A stretch of 33,683 nt of DNA, taken from contig CAZIDN010000040.1 in the NCBI GenBank assembly GCA_964537875.1, positions 1 through 33,683 on the forward strand, read 5' to 3'. The first letter of the stretch is position 1. Every line of letters starts with the position of its first letter. This document shows, piece by piece, positions 23,739-31,347 of this stretch. The stretch comes from JAPKZH01 sp964537875 (GTDB lineage: Bacteria; Acidobacteriota; Aminicenantia; Aminicenantales; UBA4085). Both the position numbers and the translations under genes were made by a program. Under the pieces are notes generated by a model that had not been told where the DNA came from, ran no database searches, and saw only the letters and a list, made by a program, of their open reading frames with translations.

Positions 23739-25208
23739 TTACATCAACTTCCTCATCTCGCTGATGAACTTTCCCGCCCAGCGATAGACATTGTTTTCCT
23801 TCACGATTTCCCTCATTTTCCTCATCCGCTCGGTTTGCTGATCCAGGGGCATCTCCAAGGCCTGCTTGATGGCGTCGGCGAATTGATCGGTGGCGATCGG
23901 GTTGACCAGGACCGCCTGCTCCAGCTCCCGGGAGGAGCCCGTGAATTTGCTGAGCAGAAGAACGCCTTTCTCGTCGACCCTTGAGGCCACGAATTCCTTG
24001 GAAACGAGATTCATGCCGTCGTGGATCGAGCTCACGATACAGAAATCAGCCGCTCGATAATACATCAGGACTTCCTCCAGGCCGAGGTGTTTTTTATGGA
24101 GGATGATGGGCTGCCAATCTTTCTTCTTCCACCGCTCATTGATGTCCAACATGCGGTGGTAAATCTCATCGTTGTAGAGCCTGTATTTAGGGATATGGAT
24201 TCGCGAGAGAGGACCCAATTGGAGAAAGACGAGTTTGCCGACATAGGCGGGATACTTCTCCAGAAAGCGGTCGATGGCGTTGAAGCGCTCCAGGATCCCT
24301 TTGGTGTAATCCATACGGTCGATTCCCACGCCCAACAGGCGATCTTTGATTCGAAAATCCATTTTCAGGAGGGACACCCGTTTCTCAAGGTCCTGGTTTC
24401 TGGCCGCGTGTTCGATCATGTCAAAGTCGATGCTGATCGGAAAGGGCCGGACCAGAGTCTCCCGCCCGCTTTTGAAGACCGAGAGTCTCTCCCGGTCCAC
24501 ACGGACTTCTAAAAACCGGTCGACGGAGTCCAGGAAATTCAGGCAGTGGTAACGGACGTGAAATCCAAGGATGTCGTTGCCCAGGAGGCCCCATAAAAGA
24601 TCTTCTGCCTGAGGACAGACACGAAAAGATTCCGGGTTCGGCCAGGGGATGTGCCAAAATTGGGCAACAACGACATCGGGACGCTTTTCCTTAATGAGCT
24701 TGGGGAGAAGGGCGAAATGATAATCTTGGATGAAAACGAAGCCCTTGTCGTCGCCCATCTCTTCAAAAATGGCATCGGCGAATTTTTGGTTGACGCTTTT
24801 GTAGACCTCCCAGTCCCTCTCTCGAAAAGCGGGCCGGACATGGACAATGTGACACAGCGGCCACAACCCTTCGTTGGAGTATCCATAGTAAAACCGTTCT
24901 TCTTCCTCTTTTGTCAGCCAGACCCGTCTCAAAGTGAAAGCGGGGTTCTCGGGGGGAACCTGGACATGATTCTTTTCATCCACAACATCCCGGTCGGCCT
25001 CTCCCGAACCATGGGCCACCCACGTGCCGCCGCAAGCCTTCATCACCGGATCCAGGGCTACCGTCATGCCGCTGGCCGGCGTATAGCAGCGGATTCCGTT
25101 CTCCGCATAGGTATGAATATAGGGCTCCCTATTAGAGACGACAATGAACTTGTGGTCCCCGATTTTTTCTTTGACGATCTCTTTAAGGCCGTCCTTATTC
25201 CAGGGCAT
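23739..25208 (-). CDS. otsA: Trehalose-6-phosphate synthase (GT20)
   Basis: A 489-residue GT20 glycosyltransferase that makes trehalose 6-phosphate from a nucleotide-glucose and glucose 6-phosphate. FIVVSNREPY (21-30) is the N-terminal sugar-binding signature, QDYH (161-164) and HIPWP (186-190) are family motifs, DRMDYTKG (297-304) contains the nucleotide-phosphate contacts, and DGMNLVSKEF (397-406) is the C-terminal donor-binding motif. The length is normal. It is the first gene of the operon, with GGAGAG before its ATG and its own promoter. Some GT20 enzymes make glucosylglycerol phosphate instead; the otsB gene in the same operon favours trehalose. Confidence 0.9.
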   Translation of the reverse strand: MPWNKDGLKEIVKEKIGDHKFIVVSNREPYIHTYAENGIRCYTPASGMTVALDPVMKACGGTWVAHGSGEADRDVVDEKNHVQVPPENPAFTLRRVWLTKEEEERFYYGYSNEGLWPLCHIVHVRPAFRERDWEVYKSVNQKFADAIFEEMGDDKGFVFIQDYHFALLPKLIKEKRPDVVVAQFWHIPWPNPESFRVCPQAEDLLWGLLGNDILGFHVRYHCLNFLDSVDRFLEVRVDRERLSVFKSGRETLVRPFPISIDFDMIEHAARNQDLEKRVSLLKMDFRIKDRLLGVGIDRMDYTKGILERFNAIDRFLEKYPAYVGKLVFLQLGPLSRIHIPKYRLYNDEIYHRMLDINERWKKKDWQPIILHKKHLGLEEVLMYYRAADFCIVSSIHDGMNLVSKEFVASRVDEKGVLLLSKFTGSSRELEQAVLVNPIATDQFADAIKQALEMPLDQQTERMRKMREIVKENNVYRWAGKFISEMRKLM

Positions 25209-25236
25209 AGCCCGACTCTCCTCGGATTAAAATCAG

Positions 25237-25264
25237 ATTTTATCAAATAAATCCCGAAATGCAA
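25237..25264 (-). promoter_or_regulatory. otsA operon promoter TTGCAT - 16 bp - TAAAAT
   Basis: On the minus strand -35 TTGCAT (25259-25264) and -10 TAAAAT (25237-25242) are 16 bp apart, about 28 nt before the otsA ATG. Just upstream is a GACCG-GCAT-CGGTC palindrome (25276-25289), which could be an operator or the end of the preceding DUF1646 transcript. Confidence 0.6.
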
Positions 25265-25337
25265 AATTCGCCGGCGACCGATGCCGGTCTATGAGCATCT
25301 CTGGAGGGCGATCTGCGACCTTGGGAATACGATAGAA

Positions 25338-26423
25338 TCATATGATGTACAGAATGACAAAATAGACAACCAGGAGCAGAAATCCCAGGGGAAGGCCGAC
25401 GGCCGCCCATTCTTTCATACTGATTTTAAGCCTTCCGGCAGACACAATATTCGGAATATTCCCGGGAATGAGGATGCCGCCGCTGATCAAGAGGCCCATG
25501 ATGATGCCGGTGATTTGAGGGAGAGCCATGGCTGGCCCTATTTCAATCGCGGTAAGCGTGGCATTGTCCAGGACGGCCGAAATCATATTGATCCAGTAGA
25601 GCAGCCCGGCCGAAACTTTGGAAAAATACCAGACCATCATCGGCCTAAATCCCTCGCCAATTAAAACCAAGGCGGCGATAAATACATAGACTTTCAGGGC
25701 GCGGGCCAAAATGGTCCTGAGCGTTTCGGAATATTCCGCGGACGTCCCCTCCTTTTCTAAAGACAATTTTGGGCCCAGCCAAAAGGCGCCAAAAAGAGCC
25801 AGCCCGACGACTCCCGGGATCAAGTATATCCCAAAAATCTTAAGCGGGAAAAAGAAGTGGGCATAATAGGGCGGACCGGCCAGTTTGCTCACCAAGATCG
25901 TCGACAGGGGTTCGCCCAAGGGCGTAAGACAAGCTCCCATTCCCGCGGCAAAACAGGCCACCACGATCAAATGGATTTTTTCTTTTTTTGAAAGAGGAAG
26001 GGCTGCCACAATTTCCGATAATAAACAGGCGGTCAGAATCACGGAGATGAAGCTGGAGAGAAGGCCGAAAATAGCCACCAGCAGAAAAATGAACACTCTC
26101 GAGCCAAGTGTCTTGGCAATCCTCAGGATAAAATTGCAAAAGGGTTTATTGAAAAAATGGATTAATAGGCCGACGATGAGAACGACCTGAAAGATCCCCA
26201 CGGGCATGGACCCTATGATGACCGGCGATTTCAGGGCTTCAAGTACCACATCCCAGGTCCATAACCCGGAAATCGTCACGGAGATGACACCCATGACCAA
26301 AAAAAACGGCTCCAGGTTTTCCTCGATTTTTTTTATTTTGAAAGGAAGAACTAAGACCATGAAGGCGACGACGGATAATCCGACGACTATCGTCAGAACG
26401 GGATCGGCCGGGATATGAGACAT
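25338..26423 (-). CDS. DUF1646-family membrane protein (putative cation permease)
   Basis: A 361-residue membrane protein with about 10-11 hydrophobic helices, resembling the DUF1646 branch of the ion transporter superfamily. Family-like segments are GACLTPLGEPLSTILVSKLAG in the middle and GGILIPGNIPNIVSAGRLKI near the end, two related loops that suggest inverted repeat halves and a cation-coupled carrier. The substrate is unknown. The first ATG of the frame (26453) has no ribosome-binding site, whereas the ATG ten codons later has GGAGG eight bases before it and is preferred. The gene ends 130 bp before the trehalose operon on the same strand, so its transcript could run into otsA. Confidence 0.78.
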   Translation of the reverse strand: MSHIPADPVLTIVVGLSVVAFMVLVLPFKIKKIEENLEPFFLVMGVISVTISGLWTWDVVLEALKSPVIIGSMPVGIFQVVLIVGLLIHFFNKPFCNFILRIAKTLGSRVFIFLLVAIFGLLSSFISVILTACLLSEIVAALPLSKKEKIHLIVVACFAAGMGACLTPLGEPLSTILVSKLAGPPYYAHFFFPLKIFGIYLIPGVVGLALFGAFWLGPKLSLEKEGTSAEYSETLRTILARALKVYVFIAALVLIGEGFRPMMVWYFSKVSAGLLYWINMISAVLDNATLTAIEIGPAMALPQITGIIMGLLISGGILIPGNIPNIVSAGRLKISMKEWAAVGLPLGFLLLVVYFVILYII

Positions 26424-26555
26424 GACATAAGCCTCCAAAACTTTTTCTATCATAACAGGATTCGCTTTTTGCTCACAACCAATTTCTTTCTTTGGATCGC
26501 CATTTTTTTCAAGGCTGAGAAAAGAATCCTTTGCCGGCGCACAGAGATTGAGCGG

Positions 26556-26585
26556 TTGACTTTAATTCTTCTTTTTTTGTATGAT
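26556..26585 (+). promoter_or_regulatory. Promoter TTGACT - 18 bp - TATGAT
   Basis: A -35 TTGACT and a -10 TATGAT with a T-rich 18-bp spacer lie about 58 bp before the APC permease start. It drives the two-gene amino acid carrier unit. Confidence 0.7.
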
Positions 26586-26642
26586 GGCTTACTTGTAGAA
26601 TTCGATTTGTCGATTTCCTAAAACCAGAGGAAAAAGGATGAC

Positions 26643-28172
26643 GTGAAAATGGCCAGCAAGCTATTCCGGAGAAAACCTCTGCATGTGCTCCTCGAGGAAC
26701 TCCACGGCGAGAACAGGCTCCGCCGCATCCTGGGGCCCGTGACGCTCACGAGCCTGGGTGTCGGCGCCATCATCGGCACCGGCATTTTCGTTCTGACCGG
26801 CGTTGCGGCCCACGACAAGGCCGGCCCGGCGCTGATGCTGTCCTTCGTCGTGGCCGGCATAACCTGTCTTTTCGCGGCGTTCTGCTACGCCGAGTTCGCC
26901 TCCATGGTCCCCGTGGCCGGATCCGCTTACACTTATGCGTATGCCACGCTGGGCGAGCTGTTCGCCTGGATCATCGGCTGGGACCTCGTCCTTGAATATG
27001 CCGTCGCCTCGGCCACCGTCGCCCATGGCTGGTCGCATTATTTTCAGGATTTCATAAGCACGTTTAAGATCTATATTCCCAAGATCATCGGCTGGGCGCC
27101 GTTCAAGCTCGATACGGCCACGGGCAAGGTCAGCCTGAGCGGAAGCTGGATCGACTTGCCGGCCATCGTCATCACGGCCCTGGTGACGGTGGTTCTCGTC
27201 AGAGGGATCCGCCAAACCGCGACGTTCAACGCCTCAATGGTTATCCTCAAGCTGGTCATCGTGGTCTTCGTCATCGTCGTCGGGGCCTTCTATGTCAACC
27301 CCAAGAACTGGACGCCCTTCGCTCCGTTTGGACTGTCGGGGGTGAGCTTTTTCGGCAAGACCATATTCGGAAAATCCATGGGGGGGGCTCCGGTCGGCAT
27401 GTTGGCCGGCGCGGCGATCAGCTTCTTCGCCTACATCGGATTTGACTCGATCTCGACGCATGCCGAAGAGGCCAAGAGGCCGCATAAGGACGTTCCGATC
27501 GCCATCGTCAGCTCCCTCCTTATCTGTACGGTTCTCTATATTCTAGTCTCCGTGGTCTTGACGGGCATGGTCCCTTACGACAAGATCGACATTAACGCGC
27601 CGGTCTCCCAGGCCTTTAAACAGGTCGGCCTCGGCTGGGCCCAATTCCTGGTCTCGCTCGGAGCTTTGGCCGGGATCACCTCGGTGCTCGTGGTCATGAT
27701 GCTGAGCTTGCCCCGCGTTTTGTTGGCGATAGCGCGCGACGGCCTTCTTCCCCCGAAGTTCTTCGGCGCCGTGCATACGAAGTTCCGCACCCCTTGGAAA
27801 TCGACGATCCTCGTGGGTTTTGGTGTCGCGTTGTTGTCCGCCGCGCTGCCGCTCGAGCTGTTGGCCGAGCTGGTCAACATCGGGACTTTGCTCGCCTTCG
27901 TCATCGTCTGTAGCGCAGTTTTGATCATGCGCAAAACGCATCCGGAGGCCGAAAGGCCGTTTCGCGCGCCGCTATTCCCGCTGACACCCATTTTGGGTGT
28001 CGTTTTATGCCTGTTGCTGATGTTCTCACTGCCTCCGGCAAACTGGATGCGCCTCTTCGGCTGGCTGTTTGTCGGCCTGTTGATCTATGTTTTCTACGGG
28101 CGGAAGCACAGCATCATGGAAAGAATGAAAGGGACGGAAGAGGCCAAGGATAGCGTCATCCCGCGAAAATAG
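26643..28172 (+). CDS. APC-superfamily amino acid permease, cationic-amino-acid-transporter type
   Basis: A 509-residue inner-membrane permease with 12 or more helices. SLGVGAIIGTGIFVLTG (helix 1, unwound GxG site) and YAEFASMVPVAGSAYTYAY (helices 2-3) are the APC signature, and IGFDSISTHAEEAKRPHKD in the middle is the conserved loop after helix 6. The overall form matches the bacterial CAT (cationic amino acid transporter) group. The substrate is an amino acid; which one cannot be told. The start is GTG, or possibly the ATG two codons later; AAGGA and AGAGGA lie upstream. The next carrier gene starts at the base right after this stop codon. Confidence 0.88.
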   Translation: MKMASKLFRRKPLHVLLEELHGENRLRRILGPVTLTSLGVGAIIGTGIFVLTGVAAHDKAGPALMLSFVVAGITCLFAAFCYAEFASMVPVAGSAYTYAYATLGELFAWIIGWDLVLEYAVASATVAHGWSHYFQDFISTFKIYIPKIIGWAPFKLDTATGKVSLSGSWIDLPAIVITALVTVVLVRGIRQTATFNASMVILKLVIVVFVIVVGAFYVNPKNWTPFAPFGLSGVSFFGKTIFGKSMGGAPVGMLAGAAISFFAYIGFDSISTHAEEAKRPHKDVPIAIVSSLLICTVLYILVSVVLTGMVPYDKIDINAPVSQAFKQVGLGWAQFLVSLGALAGITSVLVVMMLSLPRVLLAIARDGLLPPKFFGAVHTKFRTPWKSTILVGFGVALLSAALPLELLAELVNIGTLLAFVIVCSAVLIMRKTHPEAERPFRAPLFPLTPILGVVLCLLLMFSLPPANWMRLFGWLFVGLLIYVFYGRKHSIMERMKGTEEAKDSVIPRK

Positions 28173-29393
28173 GTGCCTGTGCCGAAGAAAAAAAATCGGC
28201 TGACCCTCTATATCTTCATCGGCATGGGGATCGGCCTGCTTATCGGGACGATTTTCCCAAATGTCGGCGCGCAGCTTCGGCCGCTCAGCTTGATCTTCAT
28301 CCGGATGATCAAATCGATCATCGCCCCCCTGATCTTCGCCACAATCGTCGTCGGGATCGCCGGCCACAGCGACCTCAAGGCCGTCGGCCGCATGGGCATC
28401 AAAGCCCTTGTCTATTTTGAGGTTATCACCACCCTGGCCTTGTTTATCGGTCTCGCCTTCGTCAATGTCGTCAGGCCCGGGATTGGCGTTGCTCTCAAGG
28501 GCGGCGAAGTGACCGGGATCGCCAGCGAGCCCCAGAAATTCGGCGATGTCCTCATCCATGTCTTTCCGCAGAGTTTTTTTCAAGCGGCCGCCGAGGGTCA
28601 AGTCCTGCAGGTGGTCGTTTTCAGCATCCTGTTTGCCTTCGCCCTGAGCATGGTCCACCACAAGAAAAAGGCCATCCTCGACCTCTGCGATTCGCTAGCC
28701 GAGACCATGTTCAAGTTCACGGCGATCGTCATGCGCTACGCCCCGGTCGGCGTCGGCGCAGCCATTGCGGTCGCTGTGGGGAGCAAAGGGCTTCCGGTCC
28801 TGATCAACCTGGGGATGCTGATATTGACGTTTTACGCCTGCGCCATTTTCTTTGTCCTGGTCATTTTTATCCCGGTCATGCTGATTTTCAAGGTCCCGAT
28901 CAAGCGATTCTTCCAGGCGGTCAAGGAGCCGGCCCTCATCGCTTTCTCTACGACAAGCTCGGAGGCGGCTTTGCCCAAGGCTATGCAGGCCATGGAAGGT
29001 TTAGGCGTCCCTCGCGAGATCGTCGCCTTCATCATCCCTACGGGATATAGTTTTAACCTAGACGGGACATCTCTCTATCTGTCTTTGGCCTCGGTATTCG
29101 TCGCCCAGGCGGCGGGGGTCCACATGACCCTGGGGCAGCAGTTTGTCATGGTCTTTACCCTGATGCTGACGAGCAAGGGAGTGGCCGGGGTGCCGCGGGC
29201 TGCGCTGGTCATCCTGGCCGGAACGCTGGCCCAATTCAACCTGCCGCTCGAGGGGATCGCCATCCTTCTCGGGATCGACGAGCTCGTGGACATGGTCCGG
29301 ACGACGATCAACGTCGTCGGCAACTGCCTAGCCTCGGTCGTCATCGCCAGATGGGAAGGCAAGTTTATCGATAACTATATCCCCGAGCCTTGA
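28173..29393 (+). CDS. Dicarboxylate/amino acid:cation symporter (DAACS family)
   Basis: A 406-residue carrier of the GltP/DctA type that imports glutamate, aspartate or C4-dicarboxylates with protons or sodium. The family markers are all present: TTSSEAALPKAMQ (HP1 serine-rich hairpin), PTGYSFNLDGTSLYL (helix 7 NMDGT region, here NLDGT), LTSKGVAGVPRAAL (HP2) and DMVRTTINVVGN (helix 8 substrate site). The change of NMDGT to NLDGT alters a methionine that helps coordinate sodium in archaeal homologues. The GTG start directly follows the stop of the APC gene with no spacing and no clear Shine-Dalgarno, so translation is probably coupled. The length is normal. Confidence 0.88.
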   Translation: MPVPKKKNRLTLYIFIGMGIGLLIGTIFPNVGAQLRPLSLIFIRMIKSIIAPLIFATIVVGIAGHSDLKAVGRMGIKALVYFEVITTLALFIGLAFVNVVRPGIGVALKGGEVTGIASEPQKFGDVLIHVFPQSFFQAAAEGQVLQVVVFSILFAFALSMVHHKKKAILDLCDSLAETMFKFTAIVMRYAPVGVGAAIAVAVGSKGLPVLINLGMLILTFYACAIFFVLVIFIPVMLIFKVPIKRFFQAVKEPALIAFSTTSSEAALPKAMQAMEGLGVPREIVAFIIPTGYSFNLDGTSLYLSLASVFVAQAAGVHMTLGQQFVMVFTLMLTSKGVAGVPRAALVILAGTLAQFNLPLEGIAILLGIDELVDMVRTTINVVGNCLASVVIARWEGKFIDNYIPEP

Positions 29394-29556
29394 TCTTAGA
29401 ACGGATCTCTTGGCCTCCACGGGAATTCATCGAAAAATGCCTCCTGGCAGGAAGGCCGGGAGCGAAGAGTCTGTTGGATGGAAAACCCTGCCACGCGTTT
29501 CTTTTTGAGAGAATCCGGCCGGTTCATTTTTAATGATATTCCGCGAGATTTGCGGC

Positions 29557-29586
29557 TTGCAATCGGCGGCTGATTTGATATATATC
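29557..29586 (+). promoter_or_regulatory. Promoter of the DUF47-pit unit, TTGCAA - 16 bp - TATATA
   Basis: TTGCAA and an A/T-rich TATATATC block lie just before the DUF47 gene. Transcription would start only about 10-15 nt before its ATG, and no Shine-Dalgarno is seen, so the mRNA may be almost leaderless. The rest of the 209-bp gap (29394-29556) shows no gene. Confidence 0.5.
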
Positions 29587-29602
29587 ATAAAGCCTAACCA
29601 TC

Positions 29603-30229
29603 ATGAGATTCTTTCTTCCAAAAGAGCCCGCCTTTTTTGAGCATTTTCAGGAAATGTCCGTCTGCCTGACGGAGATCACAACGCTCTTCCAGGAATTCGC
29701 CCAGAGATTCAGGGACTTCGAGGCGTATTGGCACAAGTCGAAGGATATCGAGCACAAGGCCGACAGCATCGCCCACGAGATCATCAACCTGCTGAACAAA
29801 AGCTTCATCACGCCGTTCGATCGCGAGGACATCTACCGCCTCATCCACGAATTCGACGACATCATCGACCTCCTCGAAAACACCATCCACAACATCCACC
29901 TCTTTGAAATGACCGAGAAAAAAGACTTTATCAACGAGTTTTCCGAGCTGATCGCCAAGGCGACGATCGCCTTGAACACGCTTTTATCGGAAACCTTTAA
30001 ACACCAGAAATACACGGACGCCATTTGGAAGCTGATCTGCGAGATCCATGACCTGGAAGACCTCGGCGACCTGTGTTACCATCGGGCGCTCCGGGCGCTT
30101 TTTGTGGAAGAAAAAGACCCCGTCGAGGTCATCAAGTGGAAAGACATCCTCCAGACGCTGGAGCATATCATGGATGTCTATCAGAACATGAGCAACACCA
30201 TTGAAGGCATTGTCGTCAAAAGCAGCTAA
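29603..30229 (+). CDS. DUF47/PhoU-like Pit accessory protein
   Basis: A 208-residue all-helical cytoplasmic protein of the DUF47 (PhoU-related) family. Acidic and His-rich helices, such as DIEHKADSIAHEII and DREDIYRLIHEFDDIIDLL, give the metal-cluster motifs of PhoU-like proteins. Members are usually encoded next to Pit phosphate carriers and are thought to control their activity. Here the pit gene starts 2 nt after the stop, so they form an operon. The length is typical. The ATG has no visible ribosome-binding site. Confidence 0.9.
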   Translation: MRFFLPKEPAFFEHFQEMSVCLTEITTLFQEFAQRFRDFEAYWHKSKDIEHKADSIAHEIINLLNKSFITPFDREDIYRLIHEFDDIIDLLENTIHNIHLFEMTEKKDFINEFSELIAKATIALNTLLSETFKHQKYTDAIWKLICEIHDLEDLGDLCYHRALRALFVEEKDPVEVIKWKDILQTLEHIMDVYQNMSNTIEGIVVKSS

Positions 30230-30231
30230 GC

Positions 30232-31239
30232 ATGGCCGGCTGGAGCTTTGCCTTTATCATCCTGATTATCGGCATCGCACTTGTTTTTGATTTTACCAAC
30301 GGCATGCATGATGCCGCCAACTCTGTCGCGACCATCGTTTCGACGAGAGTCTTAAGCCCCAAGCAAGCCGTCATCTGGGCGGCCTTCTTTAATTTTGTCG
30401 CCTTCATGATTTTCGGCACAGCGGTCGCTGCGACCATCGGGAAAGGCCTCATCAATATTGCGGTCGTCGACCCGCTAGTCATTTTTGGAGGCTTGATCGG
30501 AGCTATCGCCTGGAATATTTTCACTTGGTACTTGGGGATCCCGTCGAGCTCCTCGCATTCCTTGATGGGAGGGTATCTGGGCGCGGCGGTGGCCAAGGCG
30601 GGTTTTGGTGTGGTGATCGTGAGTGGCTGGATAAAAATTGCCGTCTTCATCGTCCTGGCGCCCATGCTTGGACTAGGTCTGGGATTTGTCCTGAAAATCC
30701 TCACGACCTGGCTTGTCTATAAAAAGCCGTTGTCTTTCATCAACCTTTGGTCCAAGCGCATGCAGTTTTTCTCGGCGGCCCTCTACAGCCTGGGCCATGG
30801 CGGCAACGACGCCCAAAAGACGATGGGGATCATCGCCAGCCTTTTATACTCATCGGGCCACATGAGGGAATTTCATATTCCCCTTTGGATCGTTCTCTCA
30901 GCCCATACGGCCATCGCCCTCGGCACTCTGTCGGGCGGCTGGCGTGTCGTCAAGACCATGGGCCAGAAGATCGTAAAACTGAAGCCGATTGACGGGTTTT
31001 GCGCAGAGACGGCCAGCGCTATGAGCATTTTTACGGCGACTCACCTGGGCGTTCCGGTTTCGACCACCCACGTTATCACGGGCGCTGTCACGGGAGTCGG
31101 CACGGTCAAGAGTGCGGCATCGGTCAAATGGCAGGTCACCATAAAAATCGTCTGGGCCTGGATCCTGACGATTCCCATGTCGGCGCTCTGCGCGTCCCTT
31201 GTCTATAATATCTGTGTCCTGATTTTTTATCGAAAATGA
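30232..31239 (+). CDS. pit: Inorganic phosphate transporter, Pit family
   Basis: A 335-residue membrane carrier for phosphate, coupled to protons or sodium. The two PiT signature repeats are present: FDFTNGMHDAANS (19-31) and GHGGNDAQKTMG (about 186-197), together with PSSSSHSLMGG and PVSTTHVITGA, the inverted-repeat partners. The length fits the short Pit group that is paired with DUF47. It follows the DUF47 gene by 2 nt. After the stop, a bulged hairpin near 31265-31295 (CTTTTA and TAAAAG arms, then AGGG) may end the transcript, but it lacks a T run. Confidence 0.92.
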   Translation: MAGWSFAFIILIIGIALVFDFTNGMHDAANSVATIVSTRVLSPKQAVIWAAFFNFVAFMIFGTAVAATIGKGLINIAVVDPLVIFGGLIGAIAWNIFTWYLGIPSSSSHSLMGGYLGAAVAKAGFGVVIVSGWIKIAVFIVLAPMLGLGLGFVLKILTTWLVYKKPLSFINLWSKRMQFFSAALYSLGHGGNDAQKTMGIIASLLYSSGHMREFHIPLWIVLSAHTAIALGTLSGGWRVVKTMGQKIVKLKPIDGFCAETASAMSIFTATHLGVPVSTTHVITGAVTGVGTVKSAASVKWQVTIKIVWAWILTIPMSALCASLVYNICVLIFYRK

Positions 31240-31347
31240 AATGGACTCGCCATTGACGCCAGCATCCCTCCTTCTTTTAGCCATATAAAAGAGGGCAGGG
31301 GAGATTCGTTTTCATCGTTGAAAGGCTTCTCAGGCCGGGAGGCGCGA

